From Sulfurimonas sp. (GTDB taxonomy: Bacteria; Campylobacterota; Campylobacteria; Campylobacterales; Sulfurimonadaceae), in contig JALSKR010000218.1 in assembly GCA_026988735.1 (NCBI GenBank), positions 1 through 11,024 of the forward strand: a DNA stretch of 11,024 bases. The letters are read 5' to 3'. Of the stretch, positions 1 to 6,849 are shown piece after piece (positions within the stretch are counted from its first letter, which is position 1; every line of letters starts with the position of its first letter). Position numbers and translations under genes: made by a program. The notes below the pieces were generated by a model, which was given only the letters and a program-made list of their open reading frames with translations, did not search any database and was not told the origin of the DNA.

Positions 1-180
1 ACTTTTTGTGCCGACAAACAGAGCAGTTCAAAAGTGGGAAATGTCTCTGTCTTGATGCAAAACATAGACGGTTTCAACTTCAGTGAAGTCGATTATACGA
101 TACGAATCCTTTTAGATGTAAACAAACCCATTCGTGGCGCACACCCGGTGCATTTTTCTAAAATGAAGGTGGTTTTTTAA
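1..180 (+). CDS. C-terminal fragment of a minor pilin-like protein (GspJ/PilW/MshO type?)
   Basis: Frame 1 is open from the window edge to a TAA at 178-180, giving the last 59 residues of a protein whose start lies outside the window. The visible part is mostly beta-type sequence, with a stretch around residues 18-40 (VSVLMQNIDGFNFSEVDYTI, then RILLDVN) that resembles the end of GspJ/PilW/MshO minor pilins, where an 'L..nV..f.F' strand is followed by an alternating hydrophobic strand. The stop overlaps the next start by one base (TAATG), so the two genes are probably translationally coupled, and the next two genes encode prepilin-like proteins. The existence of the coding region is well supported; the family is inferred from a weak C-terminal pattern and context, since the diagnostic N-terminal helix is not visible. 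Confidence 0.6.
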   Translation, partial: TFCADKQSSSKVGNVSVLMQNIDGFNFSEVDYTIRILLDVNKPIRGAHPVHFSKMKVVF

Positions 181-641
181 TGCGTAGCGGATTTAACCTT
201 TTAATGGCAATTTTTATCATTCTGCTTTTGGCCGGAGCAAGTGTTTTGACACTCAAGTACACCTCAATTTCTGCAAAACATTTTGCCGACAGCTACATCA
301 AAGAACAGGCAGAAATATTTTCTCAAAGCGTTTTGGAGACAACTATTTTAAAGATTGAGGGAACAGACAGAAGTACCGAGTGTCTCACACTCTTTAGCCT
401 TGATTCGGCAGACGGCAAGTTTACAGCAGATGTAAATATCTCAAAATACTATCTCTACGGGAATGATTATGACAGCGCAACCGGAACAGACTGCAACAGT
501 GTAAAAAAAAGAATTCAGACAGAAGAATCTAACGGATATGTTGTGATAAACATCACAGTACAGACAAACAGCACCAATAAAAAGATAGGAAATTACATAT
601 CTCCTGTGAGAATTGTAACAAGGAGCCTGCAAAGACCATGA
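180..641 (+). CDS. Minor prepilin-like protein without Glu5 (MshP/GspK-like)
   Basis: A 153-residue protein opens with a short basic leader and a prepilin-type junction, MRSG|FNLLMAIFIILLLAG, followed by a single hydrophobic helix to about residue 25. Position 5 of the mature protein is Met rather than the usual Glu. This is a known trait of GspK-type tip pseudopilins and of MshP-like proteins, and the following stretch (YIKEQAEIFSQS, residues 39-50) fits a helical pilin stalk. The rest is a small beta-rich domain with two cysteines (68, 105) that could form a disulfide. It probably sits at the tip of the pilus or pseudopilus in the inner membrane and periplasm. The ATG is preceded by AAGGTGG at 166-172 with a 7-nt spacer, supporting this start. 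It overlaps the upstream gene by one base and the downstream gene by four. The MshP assignment is inference. Confidence 0.75.
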   Translation: MRSGFNLLMAIFIILLLAGASVLTLKYTSISAKHFADSYIKEQAEIFSQSVLETTILKIEGTDRSTECLTLFSLDSADGKFTADVNISKYYLYGNDYDSATGTDCNSVKKRIQTEESNGYVVINITVQTNSTNKKIGNYISPVRIVTRSLQRP

Positions 642-1096
642 AGCAAAAAGCATATACACTCATAGAACTGATTTTTGTCATTGTCATTATAGGAATCCTG
701 TCCGGTACAGGATTTTACTACTTTAAACCACATTACCTGCAAAATGACCGTGATTTTTTAGAGTTACAGCTCAACACAACACGCTATGAAGGGATTAACT
801 ATGACAAAAGAAATCCGTCCGGAAGTATGGATTACTCCATAGGATGCATTGCGCAAAGTGATTTTTTTACTCCAAGGACAACAATTGACCAACATTATAA
901 GGTACATGCTACTTTTACATTAACGCCAAATGAAAATATTCTCTGCTTTGACACACTCGGACGCCTGCACGATGGAACAGACGCAAACAAAACAACACTA
1001 AATTCATTGCTTTCAACTGATATTGTGATAACATTACGATACAACAATGAAGAAAAAAACATTACAATTGACCATTTCAGTGGTGATTTAAGGTAA
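638..1096 (+). CDS. Prepilin with GspH/FimT-like features, Ala at -1
   Basis: The 152-residue protein starts MKQKA|YTLIELIFVIVIIG, a type IV prepilin N-terminus with Glu at mature position 5 and a transmembrane/stalk helix to about residue 26. The residue before the predicted cleavage site is Ala (A5) instead of Gly. The globular part has two cysteines (70, 103), an 'LCFDTLGRLHDG' strand-turn (102-113) and a final 'ITIDHFSGDLR' strand (142-152). These resemble the 'F...G' and 'I.v...GrvR' features at the end of GspH/FimT minor pilins. It is therefore probably a tip-complex minor pilin. The start overlaps the previous stop as ATGA and has AAGGAG at 620-625. A 44-bp gap follows, so this is likely the last gene of the minor-pilin group. 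The prepilin call is firm; the GspH/FimT subgroup is inferred. Confidence 0.85.
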   Translation: MKQKAYTLIELIFVIVIIGILSGTGFYYFKPHYLQNDRDFLELQLNTTRYEGINYDKRNPSGSMDYSIGCIAQSDFFTPRTTIDQHYKVHATFTLTPNENILCFDTLGRLHDGTDANKTTLNSLLSTDIVITLRYNNEEKNITIDHFSGDLR

Positions 1097-1110
1097 ACTC
1101 ATTCATATTT

Positions 1111-1119
1111 TGTTATAAT
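1111..1119 (+). promoter_or_regulatory. Extended -10 promoter for the assembly operon
   Basis: TGTTATAAT matches an extended sigma-70 -10 box (TGnTATAAT) in the only gap between the minor-pilin genes and the assembly genes. Transcription would start near 1126, giving a leader of about 15 nt before the TTG at 1141. I see no convincing -35 box, as is usual for Campylobacterota housekeeping promoters. Confidence 0.55.
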
Positions 1120-1140
1120 AAAAAGAAATAGGATTAATTT

Positions 1141-2616
1141 TTGGCTGAAAACACGATAGTTCTGCTTGATCATGAACATACTGTTGTTTATGATGGACAA
1201 AAACCTGTTTTTGACACAAAAAACAAAAATCCTGAACTTTTCACAGCACTTGCTGTTCCTTTAAAATATATTCACTCTTTTTCTTTTAAAATTGCCAATA
1301 CTCTCAGCGATGATGAACTCGCTATGAAAGCAGAGCTTAGAATGTACAAAGAGGGTGGGCTTGATGTACAAAAAGAGTATCGCATAGACTTTATCAAGTA
1401 TGAGCTTGATCATGAATATCTCATCGAGGCATTTGCCCTCTCTCTTGATGATTTCAACCGCTATATTGCAGACTTTTCTTACAAAATAGATGTAGTGGAT
1501 TTTACCTTTCCCCGTTTTTTGGCATACGAAGCACTTTACAAAACAGAAGAAACAAAAAAATCCAATGATTTATATATCTATATCAGTGATGATGAGGCTT
1601 TTGGAGCAATATACCAAAACGGAAAATATATCGGTCACAGAATTATCAACTCTTTAAACGCCATTTCCAAACGAACAGGACTTGAACTTGTCAAACTCAA
1701 AGAGTATTTGAAAGAAAAAGGCTTCAAACGTGAGAACTACGGACTTGAAGAGACATTGATTTTAGATACAATTGTTGAGGTTTTTTCAAAAGACATAGAA
1801 AAAATTGTCTACTCTGTCAACCATAAACGCGGTCTTTTCGGATTGTCCGGCATAGATACGGTTCTCATAGATTTTGAAGGGCACAGCCTGGAGGGTATAG
1901 AAGATTTCTTCTCCCCCTATGGCTTTGAACCTGTCATAAAACCTTTAACACAACACACAGAGCAGGCAACACCTTCGTTGTCTGTTCTGCTTGAATATGT
2001 CTTTGGACTGCACAATGGGGCAGATTTTTATCAGGTAAATTTGACACATCTTGAAAGAAAAAAACCGCTTTTTGAGTATGTTGGCTTTCGATATCTTGTT
2101 GAAACACTTGTCATAACTGTTTTTCTTGCGCTCCTTGGCATCTTTGTCAGTTACTATCTTAACGCACAACATAACAAACTTGTCATTCTTGAAGGCAAAG
2201 TAAAAAAGCAGAAAAAAAAGATAGAAAAGTTATCGCTTCGTTTTAAAAAAATAAAAAAGCAAAATGATCAACTGCTCAAAGTAAAAAAAGAGCTTGAAGA
2301 CAAAATATTTGTATACGACACAACTTTCAGAGTAATTCCGATGATAGGACAAATAAGCATTAAACGGCAAAAAATGATGAATGATGTTTTAAAAGTGCTG
2401 AAAAAATACCGTTTAAGTGCCTCATCAATATTTCAAAAAGATGAAAAAAGTTTTGAAATTTTACTTATCTCCCAATCCGACAGAAGAGGTGACATTTCAA
2501 AGTTCATGCATGATCTTATAGAACTTGGGTACAAAAACGTAATGACGAAAGATATTACCTATGAAGACGGCGTTTATAAAAGCAAAATCTATATCAGTGT
2601 AAAAGAAGTTGGGTAA
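1141..2616 (+). CDS. MshI-like pilus assembly protein, PilM/PilN (GspL-like) architecture
   Basis: This 491-residue bitopic protein has a long cytoplasmic domain (about 1-315), one transmembrane helix (about 321-340), a Lys/Glu-rich coiled coil (about 345-390) and a periplasmic domain ending 'YKSKIYISVKEVG' that could be ferredoxin-like. That layout matches GspL, or PilM and PilN joined in one chain. Its place before PilO-, PilP- and secretin-like genes corresponds to mshI. Residues about 143-270 could be a degenerate actin-like (PilM) domain, but I see no clear phosphate-binding motif. It would form the inner-membrane alignment subcomplex that contacts the MshE ATPase. The start is TTG with AGGA at 1130-1133 (7-nt spacer); the first in-frame ATG is some 60 codons later, which would remove much of the N-terminal domain. 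It is the first gene after the predicted promoter. The role is solid at the level of architecture and synteny, less so by direct similarity. Confidence 0.75.
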   Translation: MAENTIVLLDHEHTVVYDGQKPVFDTKNKNPELFTALAVPLKYIHSFSFKIANTLSDDELAMKAELRMYKEGGLDVQKEYRIDFIKYELDHEYLIEAFALSLDDFNRYIADFSYKIDVVDFTFPRFLAYEALYKTEETKKSNDLYIYISDDEAFGAIYQNGKYIGHRIINSLNAISKRTGLELVKLKEYLKEKGFKRENYGLEETLILDTIVEVFSKDIEKIVYSVNHKRGLFGLSGIDTVLIDFEGHSLEGIEDFFSPYGFEPVIKPLTQHTEQATPSLSVLLEYVFGLHNGADFYQVNLTHLERKKPLFEYVGFRYLVETLVITVFLALLGIFVSYYLNAQHNKLVILEGKVKKQKKKIEKLSLRFKKIKKQNDQLLKVKKELEDKIFVYDTTFRVIPMIGQISIKRQKMMNDVLKVLKKYRLSASSIFQKDEKSFEILLISQSDRRGDISKFMHDLIELGYKNVMTKDITYEDGVYKSKIYISVKEVG

Positions 2617-2617
2617 T

Positions 2618-3232
2618 ATGCTCAGAGATAAATTTGAAGAGATTGAAAACTTAGATTCCAGAACAAAAACTGGTATATATATTGCTATTCCTCTTGTATT
2701 GTTCACTCTGTTTTACTTTTTGTTTCTCTCCTCTACCCTGGATGAGTTTGATACAAATCGAAAAAAGACAGACGCGCTGCAAAAAGAGTTAAACAAGCCG
2801 ACTCTGCGCTTAGTCTCGGCAAAAATTGTTCGCTTGAAAAAAGAGATTGTAAAAAATAAAACAGCAATTGAACAGGATAGAGAACAGTTGCATTTTTTTC
2901 AACATAAACTCGATTCAAAAAGTTTTTTGTTTATCTCCAAAAAGTCAATCAGTCTGTTTTTGGATAAACTCTTAGACAACTCTTTAAACAAAGGTGTGCT
3001 TATTCAAGCTATCACTTTGCACAATGAAAACAAACCTTATATAGGTAATCTGAAATTAAAAAAAGTCATTGATGTCAATGCCAGCGGGCGATTTTTAAAC
3101 GAGCTCTCTTTTTTACGCAGTGTTGAAAAAAGCACCATGCTTATAAAAGTTGAAAATCTGCACATTTTTTTGCAAGAAACAGACAAACCGCTCTTCTCTT
3201 TTGAAGTGAAGTTTTACGGAGTAGAAAAATGA
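2618..3232 (+). CDS. MshJ/PilO-like alignment subcomplex protein
   Basis: I prefer the ATG at 2618, giving 204 residues, one base after the mshI-like stop. A TTG at 2609 would add three residues but has no better ribosome-binding site. The protein has a short N-terminus, one transmembrane helix (about 19-38, 'IYIAIPLVLFTLFYFLFLS'), a charged coiled coil (about 45-90) and a periplasmic alpha/beta domain. This is the PilO/GspM plan. It would pair with the periplasmic part of the preceding MshI-like protein and help connect the inner-membrane motor to the secretin. The 3' end overlaps the next gene as ATGA. Family membership rests on topology, size and gene order; the primary sequence is too divergent for me to recognise specific motifs. 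Confidence 0.7.
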   Translation: MLRDKFEEIENLDSRTKTGIYIAIPLVLFTLFYFLFLSSTLDEFDTNRKKTDALQKELNKPTLRLVSAKIVRLKKEIVKNKTAIEQDREQLHFFQHKLDSKSFLFISKKSISLFLDKLLDNSLNKGVLIQAITLHNENKPYIGNLKLKKVIDVNASGRFLNELSFLRSVEKSTMLIKVENLHIFLQETDKPLFSFEVKFYGVEK

Positions 3233-3567
3233 GAAAAGTATTTTTAATCTGTATATCTCTTACTTTTCTAGAGGCTAATTCTTTGCCCCTTGTCAAATAT
3301 GATCCTTTTTATAAAAGCCAAAAAATACTGCGTGTACACGCTTCTAACAAAAGACAAAGCAAATCTTTTGTGCTCAGTGCTATTTATAACAACCGTGCCT
3401 TTATCAACAACAGATTTTATACCGTTGGAGAAAAAATCCAGGGCTATACAATAAAAAAAATCTATAAACAATCTATTGTTTTGCAAAACCGCAGCAGTAT
3501 AAAAATACTGCATTTGCAGAAAAAACACCTTATTCAGATAAAACAAGCAAAAAGAGAAGAAAAATGA
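3229..3567 (+). CDS. MshK/PilP/GspC-like periplasmic connector
   Basis: A 112-residue protein with an N-terminal hydrophobic signal (about 1-16), a 'YDPFYKS' segment (24-30; a DPF motif near the N-terminus is common in PilP/MshK-type proteins) and a small beta-rich domain (about 48-98). The domain contains 'LSAIYNNRAFINNRFYTVGE', which resembles the homology region of GspC/PilP: 'l.gi.....a.ing..y.vGd' followed by 'g..v..I....v.l'. That domain normally binds the secretin's N0 region, linking it to the inner-membrane complex. The tail is basic (KQAKREEK). Start and stop both overlap the neighbours as ATGA, and GGAG at 3218-3221 gives a good ribosome-binding site. Function is assigned from the domain pattern plus its place directly before the secretin gene. 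Confidence 0.7.
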   Translation: MRKVFLICISLTFLEANSLPLVKYDPFYKSQKILRVHASNKRQSKSFVLSAIYNNRAFINNRFYTVGEKIQGYTIKKIYKQSIVLQNRSSIKILHLQKKHLIQIKQAKREEK

Positions 3568-5123
3568 AAATAATCCTTTTACTGTTCCTCGTCCATACAC
3601 TTTACGGAGCCACTGTTTGTGAAGACCAGCTCTTTTCACTCAGCGCATACAAACAAAAACAAAAAAGTGCTGTAGAAGTCGCTTCGATTTTAAAAGAGTT
3701 AAGTTCTACATGTAAACTCTCTATTGTATTTAATGATGACATATCAAAAAAAATGTTGCACAAAAAACTTGATTATGTCAATATAAACAATTATACTTTT
3801 AAGCAGTTTTTAGACTTTTTGTTTAACGAAGCAAATCTTTTTTATACTTATGAGCCTACAAAAAACACCCTGGAAGTACAATATCTGCAGACAAAAACTT
3901 TCAATATAGACTATATTTATCTAAGTGAATTAAGCAGTGAGAGCAGCAAATCTATCACTACAGGAGCAGCAGGCAATGCAAATGCGACCGGAAACGGAGG
4001 AGGAGCTGCCGGAGGCGGTGGCGGTTTTGGCGGAGGCGGTGGCGGTTTTGGCGGAGGCGGTGCCGGTGGAAACAACAGAGGGCAAAACGGTGGAAACTCA
4101 TCCTCAAATGATTATACCATCATCCGTTCAAAATCAAAATTTACTTTTTGGGACAACCTACACAACAATATCTTAAAGCTGTTTCACAAAAAAGAAAATG
4201 TAAGAATTTTCATCAACAAAGATGCTTCTCTTTTAACCATAACCACGACAAAAAAGAATCTACAAAAGATAGACAGGTATCTCACTATTTTACTGAAAAA
4301 AATGCACAAGCAGGTTGCCATAGAAGCCAAAATCATAGAACTTACCTATGATGACAGCTCCTCTACCGGCATAGACTGGAGTAAACTTGATTTGTCTTTA
4401 AGCGGCAGTATCACTAATGACCCGGGGGCTGCCGGGGCAACACTTTTAAACAGGCCCTCATACAGTCTGGCTTACAGTTTTTCTACAACAAAATTTTTAA
4501 AATATTTAAAAACCTACGGAGACATCAAAGTTCTCTCAAACCCTAAAGTTGTCACGATGAACAACCAGCCTGCTGTTATCAATGTAGGAGAACAGCTCTC
4601 TTATAAATTTCAAACAGGCTCTGTTACAACAACAGGAGGCACTGCAGCAGGAACCAATACTTTTTCTGTCGGTTCTACATTTATAGGTGTTACGCTTTAT
4701 GTTATTCCTGAAGTCAGTGAAAATAATGAAATCATTATGAAAATAAACCCTGTAGTCTCCAAACTCGCAGACAATACTTCCACAACCAGCACCTCTGCAA
4801 GTGCTACACGGGAGATTCCGCCCGATACAAAAATAAAACAGATGACCTCTATTGTACGCATAAAAAACAATGAAAAAATAGTCATTGGTGGACTTGTCAG
4901 CATCACAAAAGGTGGTACTTCTGTAAAAGTACCTCTGCTTGGAGACATTCCTTTTTTTGGTTCTCTCTTTAACTACAAAGAGAAGATAAAACAAAAAACA
5001 GAGATGTTTATTATCATACAGCCACATGTTGTGACTACAAAAGCTATGCCGACACTAAGAGACATTGATCTCAAAGATCCCTTTTTTCAATCGACTTTTG
5101 ACAAAAATGTCACAAACGGATAG
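3564..5123 (+). CDS. mshL: MSHA-type outer-membrane secretin MshL
   Basis: The 519-residue protein has a signal peptide (about 1-16, no lipobox), an N-terminal STN/N0-like domain (about 25-115), a low-complexity glycine-rich linker (about 134-179), an N1-like domain (about 195-245) and a secretin channel domain to about residue 500. The clearest evidence is the C-terminal secretin signature 'VPLLGDIPFFGSLF' (456-469), preceded by 'VIGGLVS' and followed by 'TEMFIIIQPHVV'. 'FWDNLHNNILKLF' just before N1 is typical of MshL/PilQ-type proteins. It forms the multimeric outer-membrane pore through which the pilus passes. The start overlaps the upstream stop (ATGA); the ribosome-binding site is weak (AGAGAAG), consistent with coupling. 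The glycine-rich linker is encoded by tandem 21-bp repeats and is locally far more GC-rich than its surroundings. Confidence 0.93.
   Translation: MKIILLLFLVHTLYGATVCEDQLFSLSAYKQKQKSAVEVASILKELSSTCKLSIVFNDDISKKMLHKKLDYVNINNYTFKQFLDFLFNEANLFYTYEPTKNTLEVQYLQTKTFNIDYIYLSELSSESSKSITTGAAGNANATGNGGGAAGGGGGFGGGGGGFGGGGAGGNNRGQNGGNSSSNDYTIIRSKSKFTFWDNLHNNILKLFHKKENVRIFINKDASLLTITTTKKNLQKIDRYLTILLKKMHKQVAIEAKIIELTYDDSSSTGIDWSKLDLSLSGSITNDPGAAGATLLNRPSYSLAYSFSTTKFLKYLKTYGDIKVLSNPKVVTMNNQPAVINVGEQLSYKFQTGSVTTTGGTAAGTNTFSVGSTFIGVTLYVIPEVSENNEIIMKINPVVSKLADNTSTTSTSASATREIPPDTKIKQMTSIVRIKNNEKIVIGGLVSITKGGTSVKVPLLGDIPFFGSLFNYKEKIKQKTEMFIIIQPHVVTTKAMPTLRDIDLKDPFFQSTFDKNVTNG
4011..4061 (+). repeat. 21-bp tandem repeat in the mshL glycine-rich linker
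   Basis: Two complete 21-bp units (GGAGGCGGTGGCGGTTTTGG plus C; 4011-4031 and 4032-4052) are followed by a partial third (4053-4061). Each unit encodes GGGGGFG, and 21 bp keeps the frame, so copy-number change would only lengthen or shorten the linker. The GC content stands out in an AT-rich gene. Confidence 0.9.
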
Positions 5124-5130
5124 GTTTGTG
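5111..5130 (+). promoter_or_regulatory. Stem-loop at the mshL stop / mshM ribosome-binding site
   Basis: CACAAAC (5111-5117) and GTTTGTG (5124-5130) form a perfect 7-bp stem around a 6-base loop, GGATAG. The loop holds the mshL stop codon TAG and most of the purine-rich sequence in front of the mshM ATG at 5133. Ribosomes ending mshL would open it, suggesting translational coupling. The structure is seen; the role is inferred. Confidence 0.4.
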
Positions 5131-5132
5131 AA

Positions 5133-5918
5133 ATGAATTATCTAGAGCTTGCCCAGTGTTTTGAAGAACAAAACAGTTCTGAACACTACCATCAAAACAG
5201 TGAAGTGCTTCACATAAAAAACACGATAGAGAGTATCTTAAACAACAATACAAAACAGCTGCTTTTTTTAACAGGCGAACCAGGCGTAGGCAAAAGTGCT
5301 TTTTTGAATTACATCGAAGAGCAGTTTTCTTATGACATTATCAAATTTGACATTCCTTTTTTAGAACCTATAGATTTTGTAAAAATTTTAATTCAAAAAA
5401 CACAGACAGAAGTTGCCAACTACTCCCTCGAAGAGCTCATCAAGCAGGTTATCTCTTTGTACCAAAACTCAAATTACATAGTAGTGCTTGATGAAGCACA
5501 GTTGCTTTCTAAAGATATGATTGAGATTATTCGGATATTGGCAGATTCCAAAGCTTTTTGGTTTATCCTTGCCATGCATGAACATGAATCAAAAAAAATA
5601 CTCAAAGAACCCCAGTTTGCTTCGAGACCACACAAAGTATTGCAACTGCAAAATATTTCAATACAGGAGTGTAAGGAGTATATTTTTACAGAACTGCAAA
5701 ACAAAAATGCCACTATGCTTGCCGGTGAAATTACAAAAAAACACATAAAGACTATATACAAACTGAGTAAAGGCAATATGCGCGTACTCAAAAAACTTCT
5801 CTTTACCTCTTTTTTACTCATTGATTATGCACAGAAAAATGATAAACAACGCTACAAAAACTTTAACAAATGTATTTTGACAATGGCGGCAATTGACACA
5901 GGACTGATTAATGCATAA
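5133..5918 (+). CDS. mshM: ExeA/GspA-like AAA ATPase MshM
   Basis: The 261-residue cytoplasmic ATPase shows Walker A GEPGVGKS (48-55) and Walker B IVVLDEAQ (116-123), followed by 'IEIIRILADSKAFWFILAMH'. This is the layout of the ExeA/GspA/MshM AAA proteins that act with secretins. It lies nine bases after mshL, the position of mshM in MSHA loci. The family usually begins with a 'Y..FGL...PF..TPDP' stretch of about 30 residues; here the N-terminus is divergent ('MNYLELAQCFEEQNSSEHYH') and that motif is not recognisable. There is no C-terminal peptidoglycan-binding extension. A role in secretin assembly or positioning is inferred from ExeA. The ribosome-binding site lies in a stem-loop over the mshL stop. 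Confidence 0.87.
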   Translation: MNYLELAQCFEEQNSSEHYHQNSEVLHIKNTIESILNNNTKQLLFLTGEPGVGKSAFLNYIEEQFSYDIIKFDIPFLEPIDFVKILIQKTQTEVANYSLEELIKQVISLYQNSNYIVVLDEAQLLSKDMIEIIRILADSKAFWFILAMHEHESKKILKEPQFASRPHKVLQLQNISIQECKEYIFTELQNKNATMLAGEITKKHIKTIYKLSKGNMRVLKKLLFTSFLLIDYAQKNDKQRYKNFNKCILTMAAIDTGLINA

Positions 5919-6849
5919 CTTTGATGACCTCCAAAAACGTTGTAAAATATATACAATTAAAAAAAATTTGAAATATCTGTTGATTTTGATTCTTTTCCTA
6001 GTCCTGGCTTTTTATTTTTACAACCGTACAAATAATCTTACTGATACAAAAACAGGCAATGAAAACAAAACCATAACAGCCAGCCATACCGTGAAAAATC
6101 CACCCGTGAAAAACCTACCCGTAAAAAACCTACCCGTAAAAAATCCGCCAGTGAAAAAAGAAACAAAAAAAACAACAGTTACAAAAGAAAAAAAACGCCC
6201 TGTTGTCATAGAAGAGTCAAAAAAAATTGCAACAAAAGCAAAAAAATACTCTTTGCAGTTTCTAGTAGCATCTCCACGATACATAAACAGAATCAAAAAA
6301 GAAAAAAAACATCTGGAGACTCTTGGTTTTAGTAATTGCAAACTGCAGCAATCTGCTGTTTATATACATCTTACATGTAATGAATCAGACACTCTTAAAA
6401 AGCTTGATCCATATATAGAACTGGCAAAAAGAAAAAATATAGACTATATTATCCGGACACAAAACAACGATGCCGTGCAGCAAGAAGCAGTGGTAGAAGA
6501 AGAAAAAATTAAAGAAACTGTGCAAGAGACTGTTCTGCCTATAATCAAAGTACAAAATGCTGATACACAGGAGTTGCAAAAAAGGTTTGCCCAAACTCCA
6601 AACTATGCCGTAGCCCTTGTCATAGCACGTAACTATTACAAAAAAGGCGACTATAAAAAAGCTATCATTTGGGCAAAAAAAGCAAACCAACTGAACAAAA
6701 GTGATGCGGAGTCCTGGATAATTTATGCAAAATCGCTCTATGCACTGCATCAGGATACCAAAGCAAAACAATTATTGCATATATATCTACAGTATGAAAA
6801 TTCAGATGCAGTAGAAAACTTGTTGAAACAATGGGAGCACACGCAATGA
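5911..6849 (+). CDS. mshN: MshN-like membrane-anchored TPR protein with PVKN repeats
   Basis: The 312-residue protein has a short cytoplasmic N-terminus, one transmembrane helix (about 21-37), a Lys/Pro-rich segment with five-residue repeats VKN(P/L)P (61-80), and a compact alpha/beta region (about 112-185). A Glu-rich linker leads to a C-terminal TPR region (about 231-305) with two clear helical hairpins ('ARNYYKKGDYKKAIIWAKKA' and 'IYAKSLYALHQDTKAKQLL'). The layout of helix, proline-rich spacer and periplasmic TPRs fits MshN, in the expected place between mshM and mshE. The region at 112-185 ('YSLQFLVASPR...') has a SPOR-like look and may touch peptidoglycan. The start overlaps mshM by 8 bases with AGGA at 5900-5903; the stop overlaps the mshE start. 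The TPR call is firm; MshN identity rests on position and plan. Confidence 0.78.
   Translation: MHNFDDLQKRCKIYTIKKNLKYLLILILFLVLAFYFYNRTNNLTDTKTGNENKTITASHTVKNPPVKNLPVKNLPVKNPPVKKETKKTTVTKEKKRPVVIEESKKIATKAKKYSLQFLVASPRYINRIKKEKKHLETLGFSNCKLQQSAVYIHLTCNESDTLKKLDPYIELAKRKNIDYIIRTQNNDAVQQEAVVEEEKIKETVQETVLPIIKVQNADTQELQKRFAQTPNYAVALVIARNYYKKGDYKKAIIWAKKANQLNKSDAESWIIYAKSLYALHQDTKAKQLLHIYLQYENSDAVENLLKQWEHTQ
6091..6150 (+). repeat. Four copies of a 15-bp tandem repeat in the mshN-like gene
   Basis: Four imperfect 15-bp units of the form GTGAAAAATCCACCC (6091-6105, 6106-6120, 6121-6135, 6136-6150) encode VKNPP, VKNLP, VKNLP, VKNPP. The result is a positively charged, proline-rich spacer just outside the membrane helix, similar in character to TonB-type spacers. 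A fifth partial unit (GTGAAAAAA) follows. Confidence 0.9.

Noticed and set aside
503..510. A8 homopolymer as a possible phase-variation tract
   Set aside because: A-runs of this length occur several times in this AT-rich window and Campylobacterota phase variation normally uses poly-G/C; the frame here is intact.
1164..1416. 13-bp direct repeat GCTTGATCATGAA at 1164-1176 and 1404-1416
   Set aside because: Both copies encode LDHE in the same reading frame of the MshI-like gene and nothing else around them is repeated, so chance is the simplest explanation.
4536..5027. 163-codon minus-strand ORF with many Cys and Tyr
   Set aside because: It lies entirely antisense to the conserved secretin domain of mshL; the composition is typical of a shadow frame.
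6018..6341. Minus-strand ORF with repeated FFTGRF/FFTGGF units
   Set aside because: The periodicity is the antisense reading of the 15-bp PVKN repeats in the mshN-like gene.
6831..6845. Upstream ATG for mshE adding MGAHA
   Set aside because: No Shine-Dalgarno precedes it, while the ATG at 6846 has GGGAG and overlaps the mshN stop.
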